Position numbers and translations under genes: made by a program. This document shows, piece after piece, positions 8,489 to 18,284 of a stretch of DNA of 64,000 nucleotides. This DNA is from Bradyrhizobium sp. BTAi1. Lineage in GTDB: Bacteria > Pseudomonadota > Alphaproteobacteria > Rhizobiales > Xanthobacteraceae. The stretch lies in contig NC_009485.1 in assembly GCF_000015165.1 (NCBI RefSeq), positions 2,086,001 through 2,150,000 on the forward strand. Reading direction: 5' to 3'. How positions within the stretch are numbered: the stretch's first letter is position 1; each line of letters opens with the position of its first letter. Under the pieces are notes generated by a model. The model was not told where the DNA came from, did not search any database, and saw nothing but the letters and a program-made list of their open reading frames with translations.

Positions 8489-10201
8489 ATGAAAATCTCC
8501 CCCGACAGTGCCGCCGCCCTGATCGCCCGCCTGCTCAAGCGCCGCGGCGTGAGCCGCGTGTTCGCGCTGTGCGGTGGCCACATCATGCCGATCTGGATGC
8601 GGCTCGACGCCGAGGGCATCCGCATCATCGACGTGCGCGACGAGCGCGCCGCCGTGCACATGGCGCAGGCCCATGCCGAATTGACGGGTGAGCTTGGCGT
8701 CGCGCTGGTCACGGCCGGGCCCGGCATGACCAATGCGATCACCGGCATCGCCAACGCGCATGTGTCGCGCGCGCCGGTGCTGGTGATCTCCGGCGGCAAT
8801 CCGCGGCCGCAGGAGAATCGCGGCGGCCTGCAGGACATGGATCATACCCAGCTGGTGCGTTCGATCACGCGCTATGCCCGCACCGTGCGCGAGCCGTCGC
8901 TGGTACTGCAGGAGCTCGACGAGGCGATCTCGCGCGCCTTTGGCGATGGCGGCGAGCCGGGGCCCGTCTTCATCGATTTTCCGGTCGACACCTTGCGCGG
9001 GATCGTGCCCGAGGCCTTGCAACTCGAGGAGCATCTCGCGCCGAAGCCGCGCGCGGCGCCGCGGCCTGATCCGGCGGAGGTGGAGAAGGCGGTCGAGCTG
9101 CTGTGGTCGGCGCGCCGCGTACTCGTCATCTCCGGCCGCGGCGCGCGCGGGGCGGGTCCCGAGCTGATCGGTCTCCTCGATCGTCTCGGCGCGGTCTATC
9201 TCGACACCGGCGAGAGCAGGGGGCTCGTGCCCGATGATCATCCCTCGGTCGTCGGCGCGATGCGCGGCGCGGTAATGGGCGATGCGGATGTTGTGCTGAC
9301 GGTCGGCCGAAAGCTCGACTTCCAGCTCGCTTATGGTTCGCCCGCCGTGTTCAAGGACGCCAAATTCGTGCGCATCAGCGACAGCGCGAGCGAGCTGCGC
9401 GACAACCGCCGCGGTGCTGCCGAGATCCTGGCGTCACCGGCGGAAACGTTGCGGGCGATGGTGGCGCTGGCGGGCAATCGTGAATCCGCTGTCGATCGTC
9501 AGTGGGCCGCAAAGCTGCGCGCCGGCCATCAGGAACGCGCGGCCAAGCTGAAGCAGAGCATGGCGGCGGCGCCGGCCGGCTCCGACGGCCGGCTGCATCC
9601 GAATCGCGTGCTGTCGGCGCTGCAGGACGCGATCGGCAACGACGCCGTGGTCATCACCGATGGCGGCGATTTCCTGTCCTTTGCCCGCGTCGGCCTCAGC
9701 GCGCCGTTGATGCTCGATCCCGGCCCGTTCGGCTGTATCGGCATCGGCGTGCCCTACGGCATCGCCGCCAGCCTCGCTTTTCCCGACAGACCCGTGGTGG
9801 TCGCGACCGGCGACGGCGCTTTCGGATTCAACGCGATCGAGGTCGACACCGCAGTCCGCCACAAGGCGCCGGTGCTGATCGTCGTCGCCAATAACGGCGC
9901 CTGGCAGATCGAGGTGCACGACCAGACCGTGACGCATGGCAAGGTCGTCGGCACGAAGCTGCAATTCGCCGATCACGCCGCGATGGCGCGCGCTTTCGGC
10001 ATGCACGCCGAGCGCGTCGAAACTGCGGAGCAGCTGGGGCCTGCGATCAAGCGCGCGCTCGCCAACCGGCCGGCGCTGCTCGACATGGTCGTGACACCGG
10101 AGGCGGTCTCCTCCGACGCCAAGACAGGACTCGCCTGGGTGCCGGACCTGCAGCCGCTCGCCGCCTGGGACGAGGCGGAGCGGAAGTGGCGTGGGACGTG
10201 A
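8489..10201 (+). CDS. Thiamine-diphosphate enzyme, acetolactate synthase / 2-hydroxyacyl-CoA lyase superfamily
   Basis: A 570-residue three-domain ThDP enzyme. ATG 8489 is chosen because it gives the standard N-terminus MKISPDSAAALIARLLKRRG; the open frame upstream overlaps the carrier gene and is not family-like. The cofactor-activating glutamate is Glu52 in VRDERAAVHMA. The ThDP/Mg motif runs from GDGAFGFNAIEVDTA to ANN at about residues 440-468. FAD-site features typical of true acetolactate synthase cannot be confirmed by eye. No regulatory small subunit (IlvN/IlvH) is adjacent. With an acyl-CoA synthetase in the operon, a CoA-linked lyase or decarboxylase (2-hydroxyacyl-CoA lyase, oxalyl-CoA decarboxylase) is a better guess than branched-chain biosynthesis. 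Confidence 0.85.
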   Translation: MKISPDSAAALIARLLKRRGVSRVFALCGGHIMPIWMRLDAEGIRIIDVRDERAAVHMAQAHAELTGELGVALVTAGPGMTNAITGIANAHVSRAPVLVISGGNPRPQENRGGLQDMDHTQLVRSITRYARTVREPSLVLQELDEAISRAFGDGGEPGPVFIDFPVDTLRGIVPEALQLEEHLAPKPRAAPRPDPAEVEKAVELLWSARRVLVISGRGARGAGPELIGLLDRLGAVYLDTGESRGLVPDDHPSVVGAMRGAVMGDADVVLTVGRKLDFQLAYGSPAVFKDAKFVRISDSASELRDNRRGAAEILASPAETLRAMVALAGNRESAVDRQWAAKLRAGHQERAAKLKQSMAAAPAGSDGRLHPNRVLSALQDAIGNDAVVITDGGDFLSFARVGLSAPLMLDPGPFGCIGIGVPYGIAASLAFPDRPVVVATGDGAFGFNAIEVDTAVRHKAPVLIVVANNGAWQIEVHDQTVTHGKVVGTKLQFADHAAMARAFGMHAERVETAEQLGPAIKRALANRPALLDMVVTPEAVSSDAKTGLAWVPDLQPLAAWDEAERKWRGT

Positions 10202-10240
10202 TGTCCGGTCAGCGGCACTCCTGGCGAGGAGTGCGGCTCT

Positions 10241-10354
10241 CAGCGTCCTTCGAGACGCCCGCCTTCGGCGGGCTCCTCAGGACGAGGGTGAGTTCGGGGC
10301 GAGGTATCAACCCTCATGGTGAGGAGCGCCGACGGCGCGTCTCGAACCATGAGG
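10241..10354. repeat. Composite REP-like palindromic element between convergent genes
   Basis: Two adjacent hairpins. In the first, CGTCCT...AGGACG encloses GCCCGCC-TTC-GGCGGGC. In the second, CCTCATGGT (10312-10320) pairs perfectly with ACCATGAGG (10346-10354) around GCGCC-GAC-GGCGC. By memory this pair is a widespread intergenic element in Bradyrhizobium and Rhodopseudomonas. It lies between two convergent genes and could also end transcription from both sides. Confidence 0.75.
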
Positions 10355-10383
10355 TCAATCTCCAGCGAAATGCGACGCTTCGC

Positions 10384-11694
10384 TTATTTCTGTTCCAGCT
10401 GCCGCGGCGTGCTGAGCCACAGCGCGAGCAGGGTGCACACCGCGCCTGACAGCAGATAGCCACCCGCTGAGATCAGCCCAAGATAGGCCGCCAGCAGCAG
10501 CGCGGCGAGCGGCGCGAAGCCCGCGCCGAACAGCCACGCCAAGTCGGCGGTCAGCGCCGAGGCCGTGTAGCGATAGGTGCGGGCGAAGTTCGCGGCGATC
10601 GCCCCGGAGGACTGGCCGAACGACAGGCCGAGCAGGATGAAGCCGAGCACCATATAGATCGTCTCGCCGACCGGACCGGCGTCGAGCAGCTGCGGCGCAA
10701 AGCCCGAGAACACCGCGATGGCGATCGCCGAGCTGATCAGCAGCGATTTTCGCCCGATGCGGTCGGCCAGCATGCCGGACGCGACGATCGCGACCACGCC
10801 GAACACGGCGCCGACCGCCTCGATGATCAGGAATCGCGCCGGCGTCTCCTTGGTGAACAGGAACACCCAGGACAGCGGAAACACCGTCACCATGTGGAAC
10901 AGCGCAAAGCTCGCCAGCGGCGCGAAGGCGCCGATCACGATGTTGCGGCCCTCGTGCCGGATCGTGTTGCTGACGCTGGCCGGCTGCAGCTCGCGCGACT
11001 GGAACAGCTCGTCATATTCCGGCGTCACGACCATGCGCAGCCGGGCGAACAGCGCCACGACGTTGATCGCGAACGCGACGAAGAACGGATAGCGCCAGCC
11101 CCAGTCGAAGAAGTCGGCCGCCGAGAGATGGCCGACGAAGAACGCAAACAGGGTGCTGGCGACGATCAGGCCGAGCGGCGCGCCGAGTTGCGGAATCATC
11201 GCATACCAGCCGCGCTGATGTTCCGGCGCGTTCATCGCGAGCAGGGACGCCAGGCCGTCCCAGGCGCCACCCCAAGCGAGGCCCTGGCCGATTCGGGCCA
11301 GCGCCAGCAGCCAGATCGCCGAAGCGCCGACGGTGTAATAGCTTGGCAGGAAGGCGATGGCGACGGTGGAGGTGCCGAGCAGGAACAGCGCCATGATCAG
11401 CTTGGCGCTCTTGCCGTAGCGGCGGTCGACCGCCATGAAGATCACGCTGCCGAACGGGCGCGCGATGAAGGCGAGCGCGAACAGCGCGAAGGAATACAGC
11501 GTCTGCGTCAGCTCGTCGGCGAACGGGAAAACCAGGCGTGGAAACACGATCACCGAGGCGATGGCGTAGACGAAGAAGTCGAAGAACTCCGACGTGCGGC
11601 CGATGATGACCCCGATCGCGATTTCGCCGGGATTCGCTTCATGCCTGCGGGAGAGATTGGTCTCGCCGTCGGCTGTCGCTGCTGCCTGTGTCAT
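10384..11694 (-). CDS. MFS transporter, metabolite:H+ symporter (MHS) type
   Basis: A 436-residue protein with about twelve hydrophobic segments. The N-terminal IIGRTSEFFDFFVYAIASVIVFPRLVFP and the loop DRRYGKSAKL are typical of MHS symporters such as those for proline/betaine, citrate or shikimate. A second family loop, ADRIGRKSLL, follows in the C-terminal half. It reads away from the cytochrome bo3 operon, sharing a 151-nt divergent control region with a strong palindrome at 11760. The substrate cannot be assigned. No enzyme gene accompanies it on its strand. Confidence 0.85.
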   Translation of the reverse strand: MTQAAATADGETNLSRRHEANPGEIAIGVIIGRTSEFFDFFVYAIASVIVFPRLVFPFADELTQTLYSFALFALAFIARPFGSVIFMAVDRRYGKSAKLIMALFLLGTSTVAIAFLPSYYTVGASAIWLLALARIGQGLAWGGAWDGLASLLAMNAPEHQRGWYAMIPQLGAPLGLIVASTLFAFFVGHLSAADFFDWGWRYPFFVAFAINVVALFARLRMVVTPEYDELFQSRELQPASVSNTIRHEGRNIVIGAFAPLASFALFHMVTVFPLSWVFLFTKETPARFLIIEAVGAVFGVVAIVASGMLADRIGRKSLLISSAIAIAVFSGFAPQLLDAGPVGETIYMVLGFILLGLSFGQSSGAIAANFARTYRYTASALTADLAWLFGAGFAPLAALLLAAYLGLISAGGYLLSGAVCTLLALWLSTPRQLEQK

Positions 11695-11759
11695 CGCTGC
11701 CTGCAGTCCTCTCGCACTCTATCTGTGTCCGTAATTGTCTGCCCGGACGCGGCTCCGGT

Positions 11760-11778
11760 ATTGGACAAATTGTCCAAT
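11760..11778. promoter_or_regulatory. Candidate operator in the MFS/cyo divergent region
   Basis: ATTGGACA-AAT-TGTCCAAT is a perfect inverted repeat with 8-bp arms. It sits 65 nt upstream of the MFS start and 67 nt upstream of the cyoA start, so one dimeric regulator could act on both. It is not an FNR/Anr-type site (TTGAT-N4-ATCAA). I do not recognise its cognate factor. Confidence 0.55.
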
Positions 11779-11845
11779 GTTGGGCACGGCGTCCGGTCGC
11801 TACGTCAGGCCTCGTTCAGAGATCCGCCTTTTGACGAGGTTAATC

Positions 11846-13018
11846 GTGCGTTACTGGAAATCGTTGGCCCTGCTACCGCTCGGGCTCGCGCTCGGCGGCT
11901 GCAATCTGGTGGTGCTTGCGCCCTCCGGTGACGTCGCCGCCCAGCAGCGCGATCTCGTGATCATCGCCACCGTCTTGATGCTGCTGATCGTGGTGCCGGT
12001 GATGGCTGCTACAGCGATCGTGGCCTGGCGCTACCGGCAGTCGAATGAGGCGGCGACCTACACGCCGGATTGGGATCACTCGACCCAGCTCGAGCTTTTG
12101 ATCTGGGCGGCGCCGCTGCTCATCATCATCTGCCTGGGTGCGGTGACCTGGATGGGCACGCATCTGCTCGATCCCTATCGCACGCTCGGCCGCATCGCCG
12201 CCGACCGGCCGGTGACGCCGCAGGACAAGCCGCTCGAGGTCAATGTCGTCGCGCTCGATTGGAAGTGGCTGTTCATCTATCCCGAATATGGCGTCGCCTC
12301 CGTCAACGAGCTCGCAGCGCCGGTCAATCGTCCGCTCGATTTCAGGATCACCTCGTCCTCGGTGATGAACTCGTTCTATATTCCGGCACTCGCCGGCCAG
12401 ATCTATGCGATGCCGGGCATGCAGAGCCGGCTGCACGCGGTCATCAACAAGCCGGGCGTCTATCGCGGCTTCTCGGCGAACTACAGCGGCGCCGGCTTCT
12501 CGGGCATGCGCTTCGCCTTCCACGGCCTGTCGGATGCGGAGTTCGCCGGGTGGGTCGACAAGGCGAAAGCGAGCGGGCAGCAGCTCACCAAGCCGGATTA
12601 TCTCGTGCTCGAGCGTCCCAGCGCCAACGAGCCGGTTCGCTATTATGCCTCGGTCGACAGTGACCTGTTCCGCGCGATCCTCAACATGTGCGTCGAGACC
12701 GGCAAGATGTGCATGAGCGAGATGATGGCGATCGACGCCCGCGGCGGCATGGGAATGGCCGGCGTGCGCAACACGCTGCCGCTGGCCTATGACAAGTTCG
12801 CTGGGCGCGGCGCGGTATTCGGCGCCGAGCCGAGCTTCGTCGCCGGCGGCGTCTGCCTGCCCGGCGACCAGGTCACGCGCATGGCCGAGGACTCCTCGCC
12901 GACCGTCCTGGCGCCGCTCGACTGGACGCCGCTGCAGGGACGCGGTCTGGAACGGCCCAGCCTGATGCGGCCGTCCAAGGCGTCCTTCACGGGGCCAACC
13001 TCCAAGTCAAATTCTTGA
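11846..13018 (+). CDS. cyoA: Cytochrome bo3 ubiquinol oxidase subunit II
   Basis: A 390-residue lipoprotein subunit of the quinol oxidase. I chose GTG 11846: GAGG at 11836-11839 is six bases upstream, and the start gives a short signal with lipobox LGGC (Cys19). Two transmembrane helices follow, then a cupredoxin domain with ALDWKWLFIYPEYG and SFYIPALAGQIYAMPGMQ, the CyoA pattern. The copper-A ligand set of cytochrome c oxidases is absent, as expected for a quinol oxidase. It is first in cyoABCD-surf1, with cyoB starting 24 nt later. Confidence 0.93.
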   Translation: MRYWKSLALLPLGLALGGCNLVVLAPSGDVAAQQRDLVIIATVLMLLIVVPVMAATAIVAWRYRQSNEAATYTPDWDHSTQLELLIWAAPLLIIICLGAVTWMGTHLLDPYRTLGRIAADRPVTPQDKPLEVNVVALDWKWLFIYPEYGVASVNELAAPVNRPLDFRITSSSVMNSFYIPALAGQIYAMPGMQSRLHAVINKPGVYRGFSANYSGAGFSGMRFAFHGLSDAEFAGWVDKAKASGQQLTKPDYLVLERPSANEPVRYYASVDSDLFRAILNMCVETGKMCMSEMMAIDARGGMGMAGVRNTLPLAYDKFAGRGAVFGAEPSFVAGGVCLPGDQVTRMAEDSSPTVLAPLDWTPLQGRGLERPSLMRPSKASFTGPTSKSNS

Positions 13019-13042
13019 AAGTCGGATTCGTGAGGGTCCATC

Positions 13043-15052
13043 ATGTTTGATACAGCAGATCTCACCAAGCTCATCTTCGGCCGGCTGACCCTGGAGTCGC
13101 TGCCGCTGCACGAGCCGATCATCGTCGGCACTTTCGCGATGGTCGCGCTCGGCGGCCTCGCGCTGTTCGGCGCCATCACCTATTTCCGGCTCTGGGGCTA
13201 CCTCTGGAGGGAATGGTTCACCACCGTCGACCACAAGCGCATCGGCATCATGTACATGGTGCTTGGCATCGTCATGCTGCTGCGCGGCTTCGCGGACGCG
13301 CTGATGATGCGGCTGCAGCAGGCGATCGCCTTCAACGGCTCGGAAGGCTATCTCAATTCGCACCACTATGATCAGGTGTTCACGGCGCATGGCGTGATCA
13401 TGATCTTCTTCGTGGCGATGCCGCTGGTCACCGGCCTGATGAACTATGTCGTGCCGCTGCAGATCGGCGCCCGCGACGTCTCGTTTCCGTTCCTCAACAA
13501 TTTCAGCTTCTGGATGACCACGGCCGGCGCCGTGCTGGTGATGTGCTCGCTGTTCGTCGGCGAGTTCGCCCGCACCGGCTGGCTCGCTTATCCGCCGCTG
13601 TCGAACCTGTCCTACAGTCCGGACGTCGGTGTCGATTATTACATCTGGGCGCTGCAGGTCGCCGGCGTGGGCACGCTGTTATCCGGCGTCAACTTGATCT
13701 GCACCATCGTGAAGATGCGGGCGCCCGGCATGACCATGATGAAGATGCCGGTCTTCACCTGGACCTCGCTCTGCACCAACGTGCTGATCGTCGCCTCCTT
13801 CCCGGTGCTGACGGCGGTGCTCGCGCTGCTGTCGCTCGACCGCTATGTCGGCACCAACTTCTTCACCAATGATTTCGGCGGTGATCCGATGATGTATGTG
13901 AACCTCATCTGGATCTGGGGGCATCCGGAGGTCTACATCCTGATCCTGCCGGCGTTCGGCATCTTCTCCGAGGTGACCTCGACCTTCTCGGGCAAGCGCT
14001 TGTTCGGCTACACCTCGATGGTTTATGCCACCGTCGTCATCACCATCCTGTCCTATCTGGTCTGGCTGCACCATTTCTTCACGATGGGCTCGGGCGCCAG
14101 CGTGAACTCGTTCTTCGGCATCACCACGATGATCATTTCGATCCCGACGGGCGCGAAGATGTTCAACTGGCTGTTCACGATGTATCGCGGCCGCATCCGC
14201 TTCGAGCTGCCGATGATGTGGACGGTGGCCTTCATGCTGACCTTCGTGATCGGCGGTATGACCGGCGTGTTGCTGGCGGTGCCGCCGGCCGACTTCGTGC
14301 TGCACAACAGCCTGTTCCTGGTCGCGCATTTCCACAACGTCATCATCGGCGGTGTGCTGTTCGGCCTGTTCGCCGGCATCGCCTACTGGTTCCCGAAGGC
14401 GTTCGGCTTCAAGCTCGACGTGTTCTGGGGCAAGATGTCGTTCTGGTTCTGGACCGTGGGCTTCTATTTCGCCTTCATGCCGCTCTACGTGCTCGGCCTG
14501 ATGGGGGTGACCCGGCGGCTGCGCACCTTCGACGATCCGAGCCTGCAGATCTGGTTCGTCATCGCCGGCATCGGCGCGTTTCTGATCCTGCTGGGAATCG
14601 CGAGCTTCCTGATCCAGATCGCGGTCAGCATACTCCGCCGCGAACAGCTCGCCGATGTCAGCGGCGATCCCTGGGATGCGCGCACGCTGGAATGGGCGAC
14701 GTCGTCGCCGCCGCCGGCCTACAATTTCGCCTTCACGCCCGTGGTGCACGACAACGACGCCTGGTGGGACATGAAGCGCCGCGGCTACGTGCGTCCGCTC
14801 GCCGGCTTCAAGGCGATCCACATGCCGAGCAACACCGGCACCGGCGTGATCCTGGCGGGCCTCAGCACCACCATGGCGTTCGGCCTGATCTGGTACATGT
14901 GGTGGATGGCGGCCGGCAGTTTCGTTGCGCTGCTGGCCGTCGCGATCGGCCACACCTTCAACTATCACCGCAGCTTCCACATTCCGGCCGATGAGGTTGT
15001 CAGCGTCGAGCGCGCGCGGACCGAGCTGCTCGCCGCAGGAGCCAAGTCATGA
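13043..15052 (+). CDS. cyoB: Cytochrome bo3 ubiquinol oxidase subunit I
   Basis: A 669-residue haem-copper oxidase catalytic subunit; E. coli CyoB is about 660. Visible signatures are [15 protein letters not shown] (about residue 292), with the copper-B histidine and cross-linked tyrosine, and [13 protein letters not shown], with haem and copper ligands. Helices VI-X follow the standard pattern, and the C-terminus has the long bo3-type extension with [16 protein letters not shown]. It reduces oxygen to water while pumping protons. The stop overlaps the cyoC start as ATGA. Confidence 0.96.
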   Translation: MFDTADLTKLIFGRLTLESLPLHEPIIVGTFAMVALGGLALFGAITYFRLWGYLWREWFTTVDHKRIGIMYMVLGIVMLLRGFADALMMRLQQAIAFNGSEGYLNSHHYDQVFTAHGVIMIFFVAMPLVTGLMNYVVPLQIGARDVSFPFLNNFSFWMTTAGAVLVMCSLFVGEFARTGWLAYPPLSNLSYSPDVGVDYYIWALQVAGVGTLLSGVNLICTIVKMRAPGMTMMKMPVFTWTSLCTNVLIVASFPVLTAVLALLSLDRYVGTNFFTNDFGGDPMMYVNLIWIWGHPEVYILILPAFGIFSEVTSTFSGKRLFGYTSMVYATVVITILSYLVWLHHFFTMGSGASVNSFFGITTMIISIPTGAKMFNWLFTMYRGRIRFELPMMWTVAFMLTFVIGGMTGVLLAVPPADFVLHNSLFLVAHFHNVIIGGVLFGLFAGIAYWFPKAFGFKLDVFWGKMSFWFWTVGFYFAFMPLYVLGLMGVTRRLRTFDDPSLQIWFVIAGIGAFLILLGIASFLIQIAVSILRREQLADVSGDPWDARTLEWATSSPPPAYNFAFTPVVHDNDAWWDMKRRGYVRPLAGFKAIHMPSNTGTGVILAGLSTTMAFGLIWYMWWMAAGSFVALLAVAIGHTFNYHRSFHIPADEVVSVERARTELLAAGAKS

Positions 15053-15678
15053 CCGTAGCGATGGGCTCCATGAAGGCCGGCGAGCCGGTGTTCTACGTCG
15101 TCGACGAGCACGAGCACCCCGAGGGGAGCAGCACGATGCTCGGCTTCTGGATCTATCTGATGAGCGACTGTCTCATCTTTGCGATCCTGTTCGCCGTCTA
15201 TGGCGTGCTCGGGGCCAAATATGCCGCCGGCCCGGCGCCGAAGGATCTGTTCGACCTGTCGCTGGTCGCGGTGAACACGTCATTCCTGCTGCTGTCCTCG
15301 CTCACCTATGGCTTCGCGATGCTGTCGATGCAGCAGAACCGAGTGGGCGCCATGCAGGCCTGGCTGGCAATCACCGGCCTGTTCGGCCTGGCCTTCCTCG
15401 GCATCGAGCTGACCGAGTTCGCGCACATGATCCATGAGGGCGCGACGCCGCAGCGCAGCGCGTTCCTGTCGTCGTTCTTCACCCTGGTGGGAACCCACGG
15501 CCTGCACGTGACGTTCGGTCTGATCTGGCTGGTCACCTTGATGGTGCAGGTGAAGACCTACGGCCTGATCGAGGCCAACCGGCGGCGCCTGGTCTGCCTC
15601 AGCATGTTCTGGCACTTCCTCGACGTGATCTGGATCGGTGTCTTCACGTTCGTCTATCTGATGGGGATGCTTCGATGA
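15049..15678 (+). CDS. cyoC: Cytochrome bo3 ubiquinol oxidase subunit III
   Basis: A 209-residue five-helix membrane protein of the haem-copper oxidase subunit III family, matching the CyoC length. It contains [15 protein letters not shown] near the N-terminus, [13 protein letters not shown] in the middle and the closing motif [18 protein letters not shown]. It overlaps cyoB and cyoD by 4 nt each, so the operon is tightly coupled. Confidence 0.95.
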   Translation: MTVAMGSMKAGEPVFYVVDEHEHPEGSSTMLGFWIYLMSDCLIFAILFAVYGVLGAKYAAGPAPKDLFDLSLVAVNTSFLLLSSLTYGFAMLSMQQNRVGAMQAWLAITGLFGLAFLGIELTEFAHMIHEGATPQRSAFLSSFFTLVGTHGLHVTFGLIWLVTLMVQVKTYGLIEANRRRLVCLSMFWHFLDVIWIGVFTFVYLMGMLR

Positions 15679-16040
15679 GCTCTGATGCCCACGCCCACGC
15701 TCATGACTCGGCCGATGCCCATGCCGGCACCCGGCAGGGACAGCTGATCGGCTTCGGCGCCTCCGTCGTCCTGACGGCAATCCCGTTCCTGCTGGTCATG
15801 CACGGCACGCTCGACAAGCAGGCGACCGCGCTGATCATCATGGCTTTCGCGGCCGTGCAGGTCGTCGTCCACATGATCTTCTTCCTGCACATGAACACCA
15901 AGGCCGAGGGCGGCTGGACCATGATGGCGCTGATCTTCACCATCATCATGGTGGTGATCGCGCTCAGCGGCTCGCTCTGGGTCATGCATCATCTGACCAC
16001 CAACATGATGCCGGTGCACGAGATGGGCCAGACGCCGTGA
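15675..16040 (+). CDS. cyoD: Cytochrome bo3 ubiquinol oxidase subunit IV
   Basis: A 121-residue three-helix subunit. The N-terminus is histidine- and aspartate-rich (HAHAHDSADAHAG), followed by hydrophobic segments and QVVVHMIFFLHMNTKAEGGW, a strong CyoD match. It is needed for assembly of the copper-B site in the family. It overlaps cyoC by 4 nt, and its stop shares one base with the next start (TGATG). Confidence 0.93.
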   Translation: MSSDAHAHAHDSADAHAGTRQGQLIGFGASVVLTAIPFLLVMHGTLDKQATALIIMAFAAVQVVVHMIFFLHMNTKAEGGWTMMALIFTIIMVVIALSGSLWVMHHLTTNMMPVHEMGQTP

Positions 16041-16885
16041 TGTCAGCTCCTGCCGACAGGGCAGGGGTGACAGACGCGCCCGGGCGCCGGCGGCGCCGCG
16101 CGCTGCGGCCGGCGACGCTCGCGATCGGCGCAGCCTGGGTCGCATGTGTGGGAGTCCTGCTGGCGCTGGGCGTCTGGCAAGTCGAGCGCCGCGCCTGGAA
16201 GCTCGATCTGATCGATCGGGTCGAGCAACGGGTGCATGCCGATGCCGTGCCGGCGCCGGGACCCGCGGCGTGGCCGGCCATCAATCGCGCCGATGACGAA
16301 TACCGGCGTGTCATCGTCAGCGGCCGCTTTCTGCACGACCGCGAGACGCTGGTCCAGGCGCTGACGGTCGAGGGGCCGGGCTATTGGGTGGTGACGCCGC
16401 TGCAGACCGCTGACGGCGTCGTGTTGGTCAACCGTGGCTTCGTGCCGTCGGACCGCCGCGACGCCGCGAGCCGTGCTGCCGGGAACCCGGACGGTCCGGC
16501 CGCCGTGGCGGGATTGCTGCGGATCTCGGAACCGGGCGGCGGCTTCCTGCGCCACAACGATCCCGCGGCCAACCGCTGGTATTCGCGTGACGTCGCGGCC
16601 ATTGCGGCGGCGCGCGGCCTGTCCGGTGTTGCGCCGTTTTTCATCGATGCGGATGCGACGCCCAATCCAGGCGGGTACCCGGTCGGCGGACTGACCGTCA
16701 TCGCGTTTCCGAACAACCATCTGGTTTACGCGCTGACGTGGTTTACATTGGCTCTGATGCTGGCTGGGGCCGGGCTGCAGCGGCTGCGCCGCGGGCGCGG
16801 CGAGGGCGGCGCAGCGGCAGCGCAGGATGCGGAATGGGATCATCGGCAGCAGAGCAGGCGTGGACACGAGGCGTCGCCATGGTGA
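16040..16885 (+). CDS. SURF1-family oxidase assembly protein
   Basis: A 281-residue protein with a hydrophobic helix near each end and a periplasmic core, the SURF1 layout. Signatures are LALGVWQVERRAWKLDLI after the first helix, YWVVTPLQTADGVVLVNRGFVP in the core and a final segment at FPNNHLVYALTWFTLALML. SURF1 proteins help insert haem into haem-copper oxidases. I use ATG 16040 (TGATG overlap with cyoD); GTG 16037 is in frame and would add one residue. It takes the place where many cyo operons carry cyoE (haem O synthase), which is not in this window. Confidence 0.88.
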   Translation: MSAPADRAGVTDAPGRRRRRALRPATLAIGAAWVACVGVLLALGVWQVERRAWKLDLIDRVEQRVHADAVPAPGPAAWPAINRADDEYRRVIVSGRFLHDRETLVQALTVEGPGYWVVTPLQTADGVVLVNRGFVPSDRRDAASRAAGNPDGPAAVAGLLRISEPGGGFLRHNDPAANRWYSRDVAAIAAARGLSGVAPFFIDADATPNPGGYPVGGLTVIAFPNNHLVYALTWFTLALMLAGAGLQRLRRGRGEGGAAAAQDAEWDHRQQSRRGHEASPW

Positions 16886-16931
16886 GCGGACGCGCCTTGC
16901 CGACCTCGACGCTGATGTTGGACGCCGCCGT

Positions 16932-18284
16932 ATGAGGAACGAGGCGCCAAACCTGCCGATCGGGGCGGTGGCCGCGCTCGCCACGCCCGAGATCCACGCG
17001 CCGCTGCCGACCAAGGACGCCACCAACCGCAAGAACATGGTGCTCCTGATCCAGCTGCGCTGGATCGCCGTGGTCGGTCAGATCGTGACCATCGCCTTCG
17101 TCACCTCCTGGTTCGGGATCGCGCTGCCGGTGGTGCCGATGGCCGCGATCATCTGCGCCCTCGTGGCGCTCAACATCGCCAGCCATGTCTGGCTGCGCAC
17201 GCGCGATGATGTCGGCAATCGCGATCTCCTGATCGCGCTGATGCTCGACGTCGTCGCGCTGACGTCGGAGCTCTATCTCACCGGCGGCGCGTCGAATCCG
17301 TTCACCTGCCTCTATCTGCTGCAGGTGACGCTGGGCGCGGTGCTGCTCGACGCGCGCTCGTCCTGGTCGCTGGTTGCGCTGACCGTGCTCAGCTTCATCT
17401 GGCTCACCATCGAGTACCGGCCGCTGGAGCTGCCGCACCGTCACGTCAGCGATCCTTTCAGCCTGCACGTCACAGGCATGTTCGTCGGCTTCGTACTCGA
17501 CGCGGTGCTGCTCGTCGTGTTCGTCACGCGCATCAACCGGAACCTGCGCGAACGCGATGCCAAGCTTGCCGATCTGCGGCAGCACGCCGCCGAGCAGGAT
17601 CACATCATCCGCATGGGCCTGCTCGCCTCCGGCGCGGCGCATGAGCTCGGCACGCCGCTGGCGTCGATCTCGGTGATCCTCAACGATTGGCGGCGAATGA
17701 CGGCCATCTCGGCCGACCCGGCGCTGGCGGAAGACTTCACCGAGATGGAAGCGGCGGTGCAGCGCTGCAAGTCGATCGTGACCGACATTCTCGTGTCAGC
17801 CGGGCAGGCGCGCGGCGAAGGCTCGGCGCCGACGACCTTGAAGGCGTTCCTGAGCAATCTCGTTGCCGAGTGGAGCGCCGCGCGCTCGGCGCGCAACCTG
17901 ATGTTCCGCAATGAGTTCGGCTCGGACCCCGCGATTGTCTCCGACGTCGCGCTGAAGCAGGCGATCGTCAATGTGCTCGACAACGCGTTTGAGGTGTCGC
18001 GCGAGTGGGTCGAGTTCGTCGCTGAGCGCGACGGTGATCAGCTGCTGCTCAGCGTCAGCGATCGCGGACCCGGCTTCGATCCTGCGATGCTGGCGCAGCT
18101 CGGCCGTCCCTATCAGTCGAGCAAGGGGCGCCCCGGCCGCGGCCTAGGCCTGTTCCTGGTGGTCAATGTGATCCGCAAGCTTGGCGGCGGCGTTTCTGCC
18201 TGGAACCACCGGGGACGCGGGGCAACCGTGCGGCTGTCTCTGCCGCTGTCGATGCTTGCGATTGGAGAGCCCAGTGGAGATTGA
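16932..18284 (+). CDS. actS: Redox-sensing histidine kinase of the RegB/PrrB/ActS family
   Basis: A 450-residue membrane kinase with six N-terminal helices, then dimerisation and ATPase domains. Residues 118-124 are GGASNPF, matching the quinone-binding heptad GGxxNPF of RegB. The phosphorylated residue is His237 in GAAHELGTPLAS. Cys279 in QRCKSIV corresponds in context to the redox-active cysteine of RegB. The N box (NVLDNAFEVS) and G boxes (DRGPGFD, GRGLGLFL) are intact. I start at ATG 16932; upstream sequence in frame overlaps the SURF1 gene. Position just after the cyo operon suggests it senses quinone redox state and adjusts respiration. The family is called ActS in rhizobia. Confidence 0.92.
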   Translation: MRNEAPNLPIGAVAALATPEIHAPLPTKDATNRKNMVLLIQLRWIAVVGQIVTIAFVTSWFGIALPVVPMAAIICALVALNIASHVWLRTRDDVGNRDLLIALMLDVVALTSELYLTGGASNPFTCLYLLQVTLGAVLLDARSSWSLVALTVLSFIWLTIEYRPLELPHRHVSDPFSLHVTGMFVGFVLDAVLLVVFVTRINRNLRERDAKLADLRQHAAEQDHIIRMGLLASGAAHELGTPLASISVILNDWRRMTAISADPALAEDFTEMEAAVQRCKSIVTDILVSAGQARGEGSAPTTLKAFLSNLVAEWSAARSARNLMFRNEFGSDPAIVSDVALKQAIVNVLDNAFEVSREWVEFVAERDGDQLLLSVSDRGPGFDPAMLAQLGRPYQSSKGRPGRGLGLFLVVNVIRKLGGGVSAWNHRGRGATVRLSLPLSMLAIGEPSGD

